Below are positions 34,494-43,391 of a DNA stretch of 64,000 bases, one piece after another. The stretch comes from Aerococcus urinaehominis (GTDB lineage: Bacteria > Bacillota > Bacilli > Lactobacillales > Aerococcaceae). Numbering within the stretch: the first letter of the stretch is position 1; every line of letters begins with the position of its first letter. The stretch spans positions 1,346,387 through 1,410,386 of the forward strand of contig NZ_CP014163.1 in NCBI RefSeq assembly GCF_001543245.1, written 5' to 3'. The position numbers were made by a program, and so were the translations under genes. The notes under the pieces were generated by a model. It made no database searches. It saw nothing but the letters and a program-made list of their open reading frames with translations, and was not told the DNA's origin.

Positions 34494-35072
34494 TTAGTTA
34501 ATAGAATCTTTCATCCGCTTTACTTTAGGCTGACTAGGCCGGCGCGGAATCTTAAAATAATCTAGACAGGCATTAAAAGTATGGCTACCCAACTCATAAT
34601 CGTTCACTTCCATTTCGAGCTCATAATCCTGGGAAGTTCCAAAGTTGACCTGATCAAGGACCAATAACTGGTCTTGGTAGTTAACTTGGTAACGCTTAGT
34701 TTGAAAGCGGCCCGTTTGTTTAAGTTTATACAAGTTATCGATACCAACTTTATTTAAATAGCCTACTAAAGTGTCCGGTAAATCCAGGCAAGCTGCGGCC
34801 ATTATTTTCTGGGCCTTAGACAGGCTAATTGGCTGGTTGATTTCTATATTTTGGTGGTCCAACTGGCCATGTTTTAAAGTGATTTCAGCTTGTTGGTCAG
34901 CTAGTCTGAGGCGGACGGCTATGCCGTGGTCAGCTAGGATAGCTTCTTGATCAAAATAGCTATTAACCTGGTAAATAGCTGGGACATGACTTAAATCCAA
35001 GCTTTGATAAATCAGGTCATACTCAGCCTGAGTGAGCATGTTTTTAAATTCAATTTCAATTTCTTCTGACAT
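34494..35072 (-). CDS. CYTH domain protein (triphosphate tunnel metalloenzyme, YjbK-like)
   Basis: A 192-residue CYTH-fold protein starting with the ExExK signature EIEIEFK (Glu6, Glu8, Lys10). The tunnel strands show alternating charged residues (VRLRLADQQAEITLKHG; YELEMEVNDYE). Members hydrolyse inorganic triphosphate or related compounds. It is divergent from relQ, as in Bacillus subtilis yjbK and yjbM, which hints at a link with nucleotide metabolism. Confidence 0.85.
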   Translation of the reverse strand: MSEEIEIEFKNMLTQAEYDLIYQSLDLSHVPAIYQVNSYFDQEAILADHGIAVRLRLADQQAEITLKHGQLDHQNIEINQPISLSKAQKIMAAACLDLPDTLVGYLNKVGIDNLYKLKQTGRFQTKRYQVNYQDQLLVLDQVNFGTSQDYELEMEVNDYELGSHTFNACLDYFKIPRRPSQPKVKRMKDSIN

Positions 35073-35222
35073 GACTAGCCTCCTTACTTCTTCATTATAG
35101 CAATCTTATTAATATTGGTGAAGAAATCAGCTTATGTATCATTTTGGCTACTTAAAGTAAGCTAGAAATATGCTACAATAAACCAGTATGTAAAAATTTA
35201 GAAGCAAAAGCGAGTGATTTCA

Positions 35223-35849
35223 ATGGTTAGAGATTGGGCTGAGTTTTTGGCCCCCTATGGCCAAGCTGTTGAGGAAATGAAAGTAAAGTTAAAAGGAATT
35301 CGCCAGGAATATCGAAATCAAGGCAAACAAGCCCCTATTGAATTTGTAACTGGTCGTGTGAAGACTCCCCAATCTATCATGGAGAAGGTTAGAATTCGCG
35401 ATATTGCACCAGAAAATTTTTATAATGAAATGCAAGATATTGGTGGGCTACGAATTATGTGCCAATTTGTTGAAGATATCTATACTGTTGTAGACCATTT
35501 GAAACGGCGCCAGGACTTTCAGGTTATTCTTGAAAGAGATTATGTCAGCCACAAAAAAGCCAGTGGTTATCGCTCCTACCATGTCGTAGTCAACTATCCT
35601 GTGGAACGTGTGGACGGCATAAAATGGGTGTTGATTGAAATACAAATCCGCACGCTCGCTATGAATTTTTGGGCAACAATTGAACACAGTTTAAATTATA
35701 AATATCGTGGTGACTACCCAGAGCATTTGCACCGTCGTTTAGAGCGGGCTGCTGAGGCTGCTTTTTCTCTTGATGAAGAAATGTCAAAAATTCGCGAAGA
35801 AATACACGAAGCCCAGCACTACTTTGATAGTAATCGCAATCCTAAATAG
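35223..35849 (+). CDS. relQ: Small alarmone synthetase RelQ (GTP pyrophosphokinase)
   Basis: A 208-residue single-domain (p)ppGpp synthetase without hydrolase or TGS domains. Synthetase motifs are visible: RIRDIAPENFYNEMQDIGGLR and VLIEIQIRT ... NFWATIEHSLNYKYRG. It matches RelQ/YjbM in length and context. I prefer ATG 35223 (MVRDWAEFLAPY), with GAGTGA 5 bases upstream, over GTG 35214. A TGC-extended TACAAT precedes it. nadK follows after 12 bases. Confidence 0.93.
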   Translation: MVRDWAEFLAPYGQAVEEMKVKLKGIRQEYRNQGKQAPIEFVTGRVKTPQSIMEKVRIRDIAPENFYNEMQDIGGLRIMCQFVEDIYTVVDHLKRRQDFQVILERDYVSHKKASGYRSYHVVVNYPVERVDGIKWVLIEIQIRTLAMNFWATIEHSLNYKYRGDYPEHLHRRLERAAEAAFSLDEEMSKIREEIHEAQHYFDSNRNPK

Positions 35850-35861
35850 GAGGTAGCTGAG

Positions 35862-36692
35862 ATGAAAATTGCTATTGTCAATAGTCCTAATCCCCAGTCT
35901 ATAGCCATAAAAGAGCAGATTTTAACATTTGGTCGAGCACACGATCTCACCTTCGACCAGGACCAGCCCAATCTTGTCTTATCAATAGGAGGAGATGGTA
36001 CCCTACTTAATGCTTTTCACCAATATGAGTCTATGTTAGACCAGGTGCGCTTCGTCGGTATCCATACTGGCCACTTGGGCTTTTATACCGATTGGCGCGA
36101 TGACGAATTGGACCTGTTTTTTGATGCTTTGCTTCAGGATGCTGGTGAACGCGTTTCTTACCCTTTACTGGAATTAAAGCTTTTCCATTGGGATGGCCAG
36201 GTTACCCGTAAACTAGCCCTAAATGAAGCAACCATTCGGCGCTATGAAGGTACGATGACTTGCGATGTGTCTATTAAGGAGGACTTATTTGAACTGTTTA
36301 AAGGGGATGGTTTATGTGTCGCAACCCCGACTGGCTCAACTGGCTTAAATAAGTCTCTAGGTGGCGTTGTTGTTCATCCGCGCTTAGACACCCTCCAGCT
36401 GACAGAAATAGCTTCAATTAATAATCGTGTTTATCGGACCTTATCATCTTCTTTGCTGATTGCTTCTGATGAGTGGATTGTCATAACGCCTGATCCAGCT
36501 TTCAAATCTAACGTAATGATTTCAATAGACCAGGACACTTTCCCGATTGGCGATGTTGACCGGCTACAATTTGCTATTGCCAAGGAACGGGTTCATTTTG
36601 CGCGTTACCGGCATATGCATTTTTGGAATCGGGTGGAGCAGAGTTTTATTGGTGTTAAAAGTAAGGAGAGGGGTAGTCATTTTGACAGTTAA
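35862..36692 (+). CDS. nadK: NAD kinase
   Basis: A 276-residue cytoplasmic kinase that makes NADP from NAD. The GGDGT motif is at residues 43-47, followed by the NE segment (LALNEATIRR) and the glycine-rich TPTGSTGLNKSLGG. It lies between relQ and the pseudouridine synthase gene, the order seen across Bacilli. AGGAGG precedes the ATG. Confidence 0.95.
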   Translation: MKIAIVNSPNPQSIAIKEQILTFGRAHDLTFDQDQPNLVLSIGGDGTLLNAFHQYESMLDQVRFVGIHTGHLGFYTDWRDDELDLFFDALLQDAGERVSYPLLELKLFHWDGQVTRKLALNEATIRRYEGTMTCDVSIKEDLFELFKGDGLCVATPTGSTGLNKSLGGVVVHPRLDTLQLTEIASINNRVYRTLSSSLLIASDEWIVITPDPAFKSNVMISIDQDTFPIGDVDRLQFAIAKERVHFARYRHMHFWNRVEQSFIGVKSKERGSHFDS

Positions 36693-37569
36693 GTTCACTT
36701 GGACTGCTACTCAAAATGTTTTGTTAAAGAGCTTTCTGCAAAAGCAGGGCGTATCTAGACGTTTACTAGCTAAATTAAAATATCATGGTGGCCAAATTAA
36801 GGTTAATAACCACCAGTGCACGGTAAGATATCAATTAGAGCCTGGTGACCAAGTTACCATTGTCCTGCCCAAAGAAGGTAAACAAGAAATTATTGAACCA
36901 ATCAGCCAGCCAATTGATATTCTTTATGAAGATGAGCATCTGATAGCTGTTAATAAGCCAGCTGGCTATACCTCTATTCCCTCCCAGTATAACCCACAAG
37001 GGTCAATGGCCAATATTTTAAAGGCTTATTACCAACACCGGGATTACGATGATCAGATGATTCATGTGATAACGCGTTTAGACCGGGATACATCGGGGAT
37101 TATGTTGTTTGCCCGCCACCGCTTTGCGCATGCCATGATGGACCAGATACTCCAAAAAAAGGAGATTTCTCGCCAATATATTGCTTTTAACCGCAAGAAA
37201 TTGCCTGAAGTTCATGGCTTTATCGAGGCCCCAATTACTAGGAAGACTGGTTCGATTATCGAAAGGCAGGTGGGCCCAGAGGGTAAGTATGCCTTGACAG
37301 AGTATCAATTCGACCAAGAGGCCGCTGGTATTAACCGCTATCGTGTTAAGTTGCACACTGGCCGTACCCACCAGATTCGTGTCCATTTTGCTTACCAAGG
37401 TGCTCCGTTACTAGGGGATGAGTTGTACGGCGGTCAACCTTGGCAGGGTTTAAATCGCCAGGCGCTTCATTGCCACCAACTATCCTTTATTCACCCCTTC
37501 ACCCAACACCCCTTAACTATCGAGGCTCCCTTGGCTAATGATTTGAGCCAATTGGGATTTAATATATAA
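36682..37569 (+). CDS. RluA/RluD family pseudouridine synthase
   Basis: A 295-residue rRNA or tRNA pseudouridine synthase with an N-terminal S4-like segment (KSFLQKQGVSRRLLAKLKYHGGQIKVN) and the catalytic motif TRLDRDTSG with Asp134. The ending HTGRTHQIRVHFAYQGAPLLGDELYGG is typical. It starts with TTG 36682, supported by AGGAGAGGGG upstream and an 11-base overlap with nadK. The exact RNA site cannot be assigned. Confidence 0.92.
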   Translation: MTVKFTWTATQNVLLKSFLQKQGVSRRLLAKLKYHGGQIKVNNHQCTVRYQLEPGDQVTIVLPKEGKQEIIEPISQPIDILYEDEHLIAVNKPAGYTSIPSQYNPQGSMANILKAYYQHRDYDDQMIHVITRLDRDTSGIMLFARHRFAHAMMDQILQKKEISRQYIAFNRKKLPEVHGFIEAPITRKTGSIIERQVGPEGKYALTEYQFDQEAAGINRYRVKLHTGRTHQIRVHFAYQGAPLLGDELYGGQPWQGLNRQALHCHQLSFIHPFTQHPLTIEAPLANDLSQLGFNI

Positions 37570-37578
37570 GGAGAATTT

Positions 37579-39009
37579 ATGACTAAAGACAATGAAACTC
37601 TAAATCAGCCGAATAATGAAGAAGAACTTGAAATTTATAATGTCTATCAACCCACTGATGAGGAGATTTACCGGGAGATAGTTACTGAGCTCCATCGAGG
37701 TGATAAGGCAGGTTTTAGAGAGAAATTTTTTGAAAATCATACCTATGACCAAGCTCAAATTTACCTAAATCTAGATCCTTCAGAACGGGCTGCCTTGCAA
37801 GATTATATTAGTCCAGAAGAATTAGCTGAAATATATGACGTCATCGATGAAGAAGACCAAGAATCAGTGCTTGGATTCCTTTATGATATGTCTGACCAGT
37901 ATGCGGCGACGGTTCTTGCCTATATGTATCGTGACAATGCGGTCGATATCCTTAATGAGCTAGGAGACCAGCAGGTACGTCGTTACCTACACTTGATGCC
38001 TATTAAGGCAGCAGACGAAATTTCAGTCTTAATGAACTATGCTGCTGAAACAGCAGGTTCTTTGATGACTACTGAATTTGTCTCAATTTTTGCAAATCAA
38101 ACGGTTAAATCTGCTATGGCTTTACTCAGAGCCAAGGCAGCCAACGCAGAAACGATTTATTATCTATATGTCGTAAACGATGACAACCGTTTGGTGGGGG
38201 TTATATCCCTTAAAGATTTGTTGATTTCAGATTCGAATACCATGATTACTGATATTATGTCAAATCGGATTGTTTCGGGCGATGTTAACGAAAATCAGGT
38301 TCAAATTGCGAATAAAATTAAGGACTATGATTTCTTGGCGTTACCAATTACGGCGGAAACCGGGCAACTTGTCGGGATTATCACTGTTGATGATATTATT
38401 GATGTAATTGATGAGGAGGCAACGAGTGATTATTCTGGTTTGGCAGCGGTTGATGTTGAGGAGCAACAAAGCTTTAGCCCTGGTCAAGCTGCTAAATCAC
38501 GGTTACCATGGTTAATTACCTTGCTGGTTTTAGGTATGGGGACCTCAACTTTGATCGGGCGTTTTGAAGGGATGATTTCTGAAGTAGCAACCCTTTCTCT
38601 GTTCATTACCTTGATTACTGGTACGGCTGGTAATGCTGGTACCCAATCTTTAGCGGTTGCGGTGAGACGTTTAGCTGCTCCTGAAGATGCTGAAGACAAG
38701 ACGCTTTTTTCCTTGATTCTAAGGGAAATTACTACAGGTCTAATTTCTGGCTTAATTACCGGTATTGTTATTTGTACTATTGTTAGTATTTGGCAAGGAA
38801 ACCTAGCCCTAGGTTTAGTAATCGGGATTGCTATGTTGGCGGCCATTACGGTAGCCAATTTAGCAGGATCACTCATTCCTATTCTAATGGACCGCCTTGG
38901 CTTTGATCCTGCGGTTGCCTCAGGTCCTTTTATTACGACCTTGAGCGATTTAACTTCAGTACTCATTTACTTTTCAATTGCTAGTCAATTTTTAGTCTAT
39001 CTAAAATAA
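37579..39009 (+). CDS. mgtE: Magnesium transporter MgtE
   Basis: A 476-residue magnesium channel: N-terminal superhelical domain, two CBS domains (MTTEFVSIFANQTVKSA; IMSNRIVSGDVNENQV) and a five-helix membrane domain containing GTAGNAGTQSLAVAVRR. It follows the pseudouridine synthase by 9 bases, so there is no room for an M-box riboswitch and it is cotranscribed with relQ-nadK. Confidence 0.95.
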   Translation: MTKDNETLNQPNNEEELEIYNVYQPTDEEIYREIVTELHRGDKAGFREKFFENHTYDQAQIYLNLDPSERAALQDYISPEELAEIYDVIDEEDQESVLGFLYDMSDQYAATVLAYMYRDNAVDILNELGDQQVRRYLHLMPIKAADEISVLMNYAAETAGSLMTTEFVSIFANQTVKSAMALLRAKAANAETIYYLYVVNDDNRLVGVISLKDLLISDSNTMITDIMSNRIVSGDVNENQVQIANKIKDYDFLALPITAETGQLVGIITVDDIIDVIDEEATSDYSGLAAVDVEEQQSFSPGQAAKSRLPWLITLLVLGMGTSTLIGRFEGMISEVATLSLFITLITGTAGNAGTQSLAVAVRRLAAPEDAEDKTLFSLILREITTGLISGLITGIVICTIVSIWQGNLALGLVIGIAMLAAITVANLAGSLIPILMDRLGFDPAVASGPFITTLSDLTSVLIYFSIASQFLVYLK

Positions 39010-39034
39010 GATAAGTTATGCGCTGGCATGATAC

Positions 39035-39063
39035 TTGACTTTGTGATCATGCTTGATTAAAAT
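39035..39063 (+). promoter_or_regulatory. Promoter for the metA T-box leader
   Basis: TTGACT and TAAAAT are exactly 17 bases apart. The -35 sits in the loop of an inverted repeat GCATGAT (39026) / ATCATGC (39046), which could be an operator. Confidence 0.7.
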
Positions 39064-39069
39064 AACCTT

Positions 39070-39340
39070 ACATCACATATGTTTGCGCGATGAATAGATA
39101 AGTAAATTAGTGTTGACTTAAGAGAGGCTCTGGCTGGTGTGAAGGGCTAGTTACAACTAATTGAAAATGGTCTAGGAGCGCTTGGATGCGAAAGGATAAA
39201 CTGAGCATCCACGTCTAGTTAACGATAGCAAACTGCCACATGTTGGTGTGGCTAAGAGGCATTAATTTGCAAAAATAAGGTGGTACCGCGTAGAGACGCC
39301 CTTATAACAGTCATGATAGCTGTTATAAGGGCTTTTTTGT
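39070..39340 (+). promoter_or_regulatory. T-box riboswitch (methionine) upstream of metA
   Basis: The T-box core AAGGTGGTACCGCG lies near 39278-39291, followed by a strong terminator hairpin (CCCTTATAACAG / CTGTTATAAGGG, then TTTTTT). Stem I begins at AGAGAGGCTC with the GGCTGGTGTGAAG segment. A candidate specifier ATG (Met) is at 39167-39169 in GAAAATGGTC; its exact position is less certain than the T-box itself. Methionine starvation should switch metA on. Confidence 0.92.
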
Positions 39341-39357
39341 TAGAGAGGAAGAATGCT

Positions 39358-40287
39358 ATGCCAATTAAAGTAGTACGTGATTTACCCGCAATTGAAAAAT
39401 TATCTAATGAAAATATCTTTGTTATGGATGAACGCCGGGCTGAAATGCAAGATTTCCGTGAGCTTGAAATTTTAATTGTTAACTTGATGCCAACCAAGGA
39501 AGCGACTGAAGAACAATTACTGCGTCTTTTATCTAACTCTCCCTTGCAGATTAAGGTGACTTTTTTACGAATGGCTAGTCATCATGCTAGTAACGTATCT
39601 CAAGAACACTTGGCAAATTTTTATCGGACCTTTGATGATATTAAGGATCAATACTTTGACGGCTTAATAGTTACTGGCGCACCGGTTGAACACCTGGAGT
39701 TTGAGACTGTTAATTATTGGCAGGAGTTACAAGCGATAATGAACTGGTCTAAGAACCATGTTTTTGCTGAGCTTTTTATTTGCTGGGGGGCTCAAGCTGC
39801 TCTTTACCATCGTTATGGGATTGAAAAATATCCCTTAAATCATAAATTATTTGGCATCTATGATCAATACACCTTGGAACCTAAAGCCATGCTGATGCGC
39901 GGGTTTGATGAAGTGTTTTTGATGCCTCATTCCCGTCATACTGAAGTTTTAGCTGGCGATATTGAGGCTAGTGGCCAATTGGAAATACTAGTCTCTGCAC
40001 AAGAAACTGGTCCGGCAGTCGTACATTCCCGCGACCATCATTCAGTTTATGTTTTTGGGCATATGGAGTATGATGCTGAAACGCTAGGGCTAGAGTACCA
40101 GCGAGATTTAGCTAGTGGCCAAGATATCCAAGTACCCTACAATTATTATCCTGAAGACTATCCGCAACAACGACCACTCTTAAGATGGCGTAGTGCCGCA
40201 AACTTACTAGTAACTAATTGGTTGAACTATTATGTTTACCAGTCCACACCCTTTGTTATTGAAAAAATTAAAGATCACCGAGATTAA
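39358..40287 (+). CDS. metA: Homoserine O-acyltransferase MetA, probably acetyl-CoA dependent
   Basis: A 309-residue enzyme for the first committed step of methionine synthesis from homoserine. The catalytic Cys142 (FICWGAQAALY) and later His in HSRHTE are intact. Residue 111 is Glu (GAPVEHLEFE); in characterised MetA proteins Glu111 goes with acetyl-CoA and Gly111 with succinyl-CoA use, so acetylation is likely. ATG 39358 has GAGAGGAAG upstream; the frame also runs back into the T-box terminator. The substrate can come from hom at 51042. Confidence 0.95.
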   Translation: MPIKVVRDLPAIEKLSNENIFVMDERRAEMQDFRELEILIVNLMPTKEATEEQLLRLLSNSPLQIKVTFLRMASHHASNVSQEHLANFYRTFDDIKDQYFDGLIVTGAPVEHLEFETVNYWQELQAIMNWSKNHVFAELFICWGAQAALYHRYGIEKYPLNHKLFGIYDQYTLEPKAMLMRGFDEVFLMPHSRHTEVLAGDIEASGQLEILVSAQETGPAVVHSRDHHSVYVFGHMEYDAETLGLEYQRDLASGQDIQVPYNYYPEDYPQQRPLLRWRSAANLLVTNWLNYYVYQSTPFVIEKIKDHRD

Positions 40288-40291
40288 TTAT

Positions 40292-40332
40292 AAAAGCCCC
40301 AGACCATATTTTTGTTCGGTCTGGGGCCTTTT
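40292..40332. terminator. Bidirectional terminator after metA
   Basis: AAAAGCCCCAGACC pairs with GGTCTGGGGCCTTTT (one unpaired base), with A and T tracts on both sides, between convergent genes. Confidence 0.9.
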
Positions 40333-40345
40333 GCCTTGAGATAGG

Positions 40346-40741
40346 CTAAAATTTAAGTTTTATCTTTCCCTTTAGTATGATGATGTCTGGTTGGTCTAGG
40401 GTACGAGCAGTTAACTTAAGCTGGGCTTGGTGGTCATCGAGCTTACTGACTTGAGCCTCAAGACTAATTGCTTGGTCCACCAGCAAGGGTTGGCTAAATT
40501 TGACATCGTAGTCGTAAAATTGACTATCGCTAGGGAAATTTTTTGTTAACAATTGTAGGCATATTCCCATACTTAGCATACCGTGGACAATTTGTCGGTC
40601 AAATCCAGCTGCCTGAGCAGCTGCTTGATCTAGATGAATCGGATTAAAATCGCCAGATGCCTGGGCATAAGCCTGGATAGTAGCTTGGTTAATCGGCTGA
40701 GAGTTAAAAGGGCCTAAAATTTGTTTATGCGTGAGCTTCAT
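40346..40741 (-). CDS. MaoC family dehydratase (hotdog fold)
   Basis: A 131-residue MaoC-like protein with the complete hydratase motif SGDFNPIHLD and the following FDRQIVHGMLSMG segment. This supports an (R)-specific enoyl-hydratase type activity, though the acyl substrate is unknown. ATG 40741 is used because AAGGAGG lies 8 bases upstream; the longer frame begins inside the neighbour. It overlaps the upstream hotdog gene by 17 bases, implying a coupled pair that may form a heterodimer. Confidence 0.82.
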   Translation of the reverse strand: MKLTHKQILGPFNSQPINQATIQAYAQASGDFNPIHLDQAAAQAAGFDRQIVHGMLSMGICLQLLTKNFPSDSQFYDYDVKFSQPLLVDQAISLEAQVSKLDDHQAQLKLTARTLDQPDIIILKGKIKLKF

Positions 40742-41147
40742 GGGCAGGACCTCCTTGGTTAGATAGATAGCCAATTAAGAGAGATTTTGCCTGGAACACG
40801 ACTTGATCTTGGTCCCAACCAGCTATTATCTGCTCAAACATGAGTGTGTCTTGGCCATTAGCCGTCATCGGCCTAACGCTACTAATACTGATTTCTATCT
40901 GATAAGTTTTATTTGCTTGAATGGTTTGGTGATATGTAAAGGATTGACGGCCATGAATGAGTGGCTGAGGGATTTCTTCCTGCCAAGGCAAGTTTACACT
41001 AGTCATCAATTTAATAGGTAAGGTAAGCGCAGCCTGGCCGGTTAAAGGGTGGCCGGCATCTATTCCAATCGCCTGGTTAAATGCATCAATATCGCTTTGA
41101 CTAAATTGGTAATCAAATTTACCAGTTGTCATACCTGGTTTAAGCAT
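40725..41147 (-). CDS. Hotdog-fold protein, MaoC N-terminal dehydratase-like
   Basis: A 140-residue protein with the layout of the non-catalytic half of heterodimeric MaoC dehydratases: FSQSDIDAFNQAIG near the start, PLIHGRQSFTYHQTI in the middle and a MFEQIIAGW strand later. It lacks the DxNPxH motif. AAAGGAGG supports ATG 41147. It lies 27 bases downstream of a broken GNAT gene and overlaps the MaoC gene, suggesting a two-subunit enzyme; this is inference from the gene pair. Confidence 0.65.
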   Translation of the reverse strand: MLKPGMTTGKFDYQFSQSDIDAFNQAIGIDAGHPLTGQAALTLPIKLMTSVNLPWQEEIPQPLIHGRQSFTYHQTIQANKTYQIEISISSVRPMTANGQDTLMFEQIIAGWDQDQVVFQAKSLLIGYLSNQGGPAHEAHA

Positions 41148-41174
41148 AGGAACCTCCTTTAGAACTAAAAGTTA

Positions 41175-41620
41175 CTAGATTTTAGGATTAATCGTCAATG
41201 TCATGGTTATGTGTTGGATACCAGCTTCTTCAAAAACTTCACCTTGGCTAGAAAAACCCAAATCTTGGTAAAATTCGATAACTGGTAATTGGGCGTGGAG
41301 CTCAATAGTAAAATAATTTTCTTGTACAGCCTTTTGGATACATTCGTTAACAAGGGCGCGTCCTAGCCAAAATGACGGTAATTAGCTAAGACAGCTACAC
41401 GTTGGATACGAATTAAATCAGGGGTTCTTGGTAATAAGCGGGCAGTAGCGATAGGTTGACCGTCCTTGTTATAGCCAACACAATGTAAGCAAGCATTCTC
41501 GTTTTCGTCAAGTTCTAGATCAGGGTCAACACCTTGTTCGCTAATAAAGACCTTTTTTCTGATGTCAATTGCTTGTTGGTAACATTGGTCAGTTAAATCA
41601 TTGGTCCATTTGAATTTCAT
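41175..41620 (-). pseudogene. Frameshifted GNAT family acetyltransferase (YjcF-like)
   Basis: The first 85 codons encode a YjcF-like GNAT N-terminus (IRKKVFISEQGVDPDLELDE; IQRVAVLANYRHFG) and then hit TAG at 41363-41365. Continuing in another frame from 41363 gives GRALVNECIQKAV and YQDLGFSSQGEVFEEAGIQH, the rest of the domain, down to TAG at 41175. Between GGC and GGA only TA remains where a leucine codon is expected, so one base appears to have been lost at about 41364. It could be a real pseudogene or a sequencing error. Confidence 0.85.
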
Positions 41621-41768
41621 GATTGACTCCTTAAAAATATTTTTATTTATTATAGCATAGTTTTGATAACGAGATGGACTATTGGTTAATGGCTTAACGA
41701 AAAGCCGTATCTTATGTTATGATAGTAGCGCTAAAAATTTATAGATTGAAGATAGATGAGGTATATTA

Positions 41769-43343
41769 ATGGACTTACATAAAGAAGTAGATCGGCGCCG
41801 GACCTTTGCAATTATTTCCCATCCGGATGCTGGTAAGACAACAATTACAGAGCAATTATTACTTTACTCTGGTGCGATTCGCCAAACCGGGACGGTTAAA
41901 GGGAAGAAATCCGGGAAATTTGCTAAATCGGACTGGATGGAAATTGAGCAGCAACGGGGGATTTCCGTAACCTCATCTGTCATGCAGGTTGATTATGATG
42001 GTTACAAGGTTAACATTGTGGATACCCCAGGACATGAGGATTTTTCTGAAGACACCTACCGAACTTTGATGGCTGTTGATGCGGCTGTGATGGTTATTGA
42101 TTCTGGTAAGGGGATCGAGCCACAAACTAAGAAATTATTCCAAGTTTGCCGGATGCGGGGGATCCCCATCTTCACTTTTATGAACAAATTAGACCGAGAT
42201 GGTCGTGAGCCGATGGAATTGGTTGCTGAGCTCGAGGAAATCTTAGGGATTGATTCTTATCCGATGAATTGGCCGATGGGTATGGGAAAAATGTACTTGG
42301 GTAATTATGATATTTATAATAAGCGTTTGGAACTTAATCATCCTGATGATTTTGATGGCTTGGATTTCATTGGTTTAGATGACCAAGGTCAACCTGAGAG
42401 TCACAAAGAGTTATTAGAGCAATCGTCAGTATACTGTGATGCCCTAGATGAGGTGGAATTAATTACTGAGGCTGGTAATCCCTTTGATCAAGCGGCCATT
42501 GCTGCTGGTGAGCTAACGCCAGTCTTCTTCGGTTCCGCCTTAACTGGTTTTGGGGTTGAGACCTTCCTTAATGCCTTTGTTGATTTTGCACCGCATCCAA
42601 CGACAACCGAGACCGAAGACGGCAAAGAAATCTCCCCGTACAATGACCAAGTAACTGGTTTTATTTTTAAGATTCAAGCTAATATGGATCCACGCCATCG
42701 CGACCGCATTGCATTTGTGCGGATTTGTTCGGGTGAATTTCAGGAGGGTATTGAGGTTAAATTAGACCGAACGGATAAAAAATTGCGCCTTAATAATACC
42801 ACTCGTTTTATGGCAGATAGCCGTGAAGAGGTAAAGGAATCAGTTGCTGGTGACATCATCGGCCTATATGATACCGGTAATTTCCAGATTGGTGATACGA
42901 TTTATACTGGCAAAGAGCCGGTTTCATTCAAGGATCTGCCCCAATTTACTCCCGAATTATTTATGAAGGTGACACCAAAGAATGTGATGAAGCAAAAATC
43001 TTTTCACAAGGGAGTGGCCCAATTAGTTCAGGAAGGCGCTATCCAATTATATAAGACTTGGCATACTGAAGATTACATTTTAGGAGCAGTTGGCCAACTG
43101 CAATTTGAAGTCTTCCAACACCGGCTCCTGAACGAATATAATTCTGAAGTGGTAATGGAGCCGATGGGATCAAAAATTGCTCGTTGGATTAAGCCTGAGG
43201 ATATTGATCCTTCTATGTCCTCAAGTAGGAACTTATTATGTAAGGATCGCTATGACCGGCCAGTATTTTTATTTGAAAATCAATTTGCTGAAAATTGGTT
43301 CCAAAATAAATATCCAGATGTTGAATTAGAAAGCTTATTGTAA
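41769..43343 (+). CDS. prfC: Peptide chain release factor 3
   Basis: A 524-residue translational GTPase that recycles RF1/RF2. G1 is HPDAGKTT at residues 18-25, then DTPGHEDF and NKLD motifs, followed by RF3-specific domains II and III ([15 protein letters not shown]). It stands alone, with its own upstream region and a terminator downstream. The ribosome-binding site is weak (GATGAGG). Confidence 0.95.
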   Translation: MDLHKEVDRRRTFAIISHPDAGKTTITEQLLLYSGAIRQTGTVKGKKSGKFAKSDWMEIEQQRGISVTSSVMQVDYDGYKVNIVDTPGHEDFSEDTYRTLMAVDAAVMVIDSGKGIEPQTKKLFQVCRMRGIPIFTFMNKLDRDGREPMELVAELEEILGIDSYPMNWPMGMGKMYLGNYDIYNKRLELNHPDDFDGLDFIGLDDQGQPESHKELLEQSSVYCDALDEVELITEAGNPFDQAAIAAGELTPVFFGSALTGFGVETFLNAFVDFAPHPTTTETEDGKEISPYNDQVTGFIFKIQANMDPRHRDRIAFVRICSGEFQEGIEVKLDRTDKKLRLNNTTRFMADSREEVKESVAGDIIGLYDTGNFQIGDTIYTGKEPVSFKDLPQFTPELFMKVTPKNVMKQKSFHKGVAQLVQEGAIQLYKTWHTEDYILGAVGQLQFEVFQHRLLNEYNSEVVMEPMGSKIARWIKPEDIDPSMSSSRNLLCKDRYDRPVFLFENQFAENWFQNKYPDVELESLL

Positions 43344-43353
43344 TCAGGCGAAA

Positions 43354-43388
43354 TAAAAGACGACCAGCACATCAGCTGGTCGTCTTTT
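43354..43388. terminator. Bidirectional terminator between prfC and clpE
   Basis: AAAAGACGACCAGC / GCTGGTCGTCTTTT perfect 14-bp stem with a 6-base loop, between convergent genes. Confidence 0.95.
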
Positions 43389-43391
43389 GTT

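Noticed and set aside
37560-37580. M-box magnesium riboswitch before mgtE
   Set aside because: Only 9 bases separate mgtE from the upstream gene.
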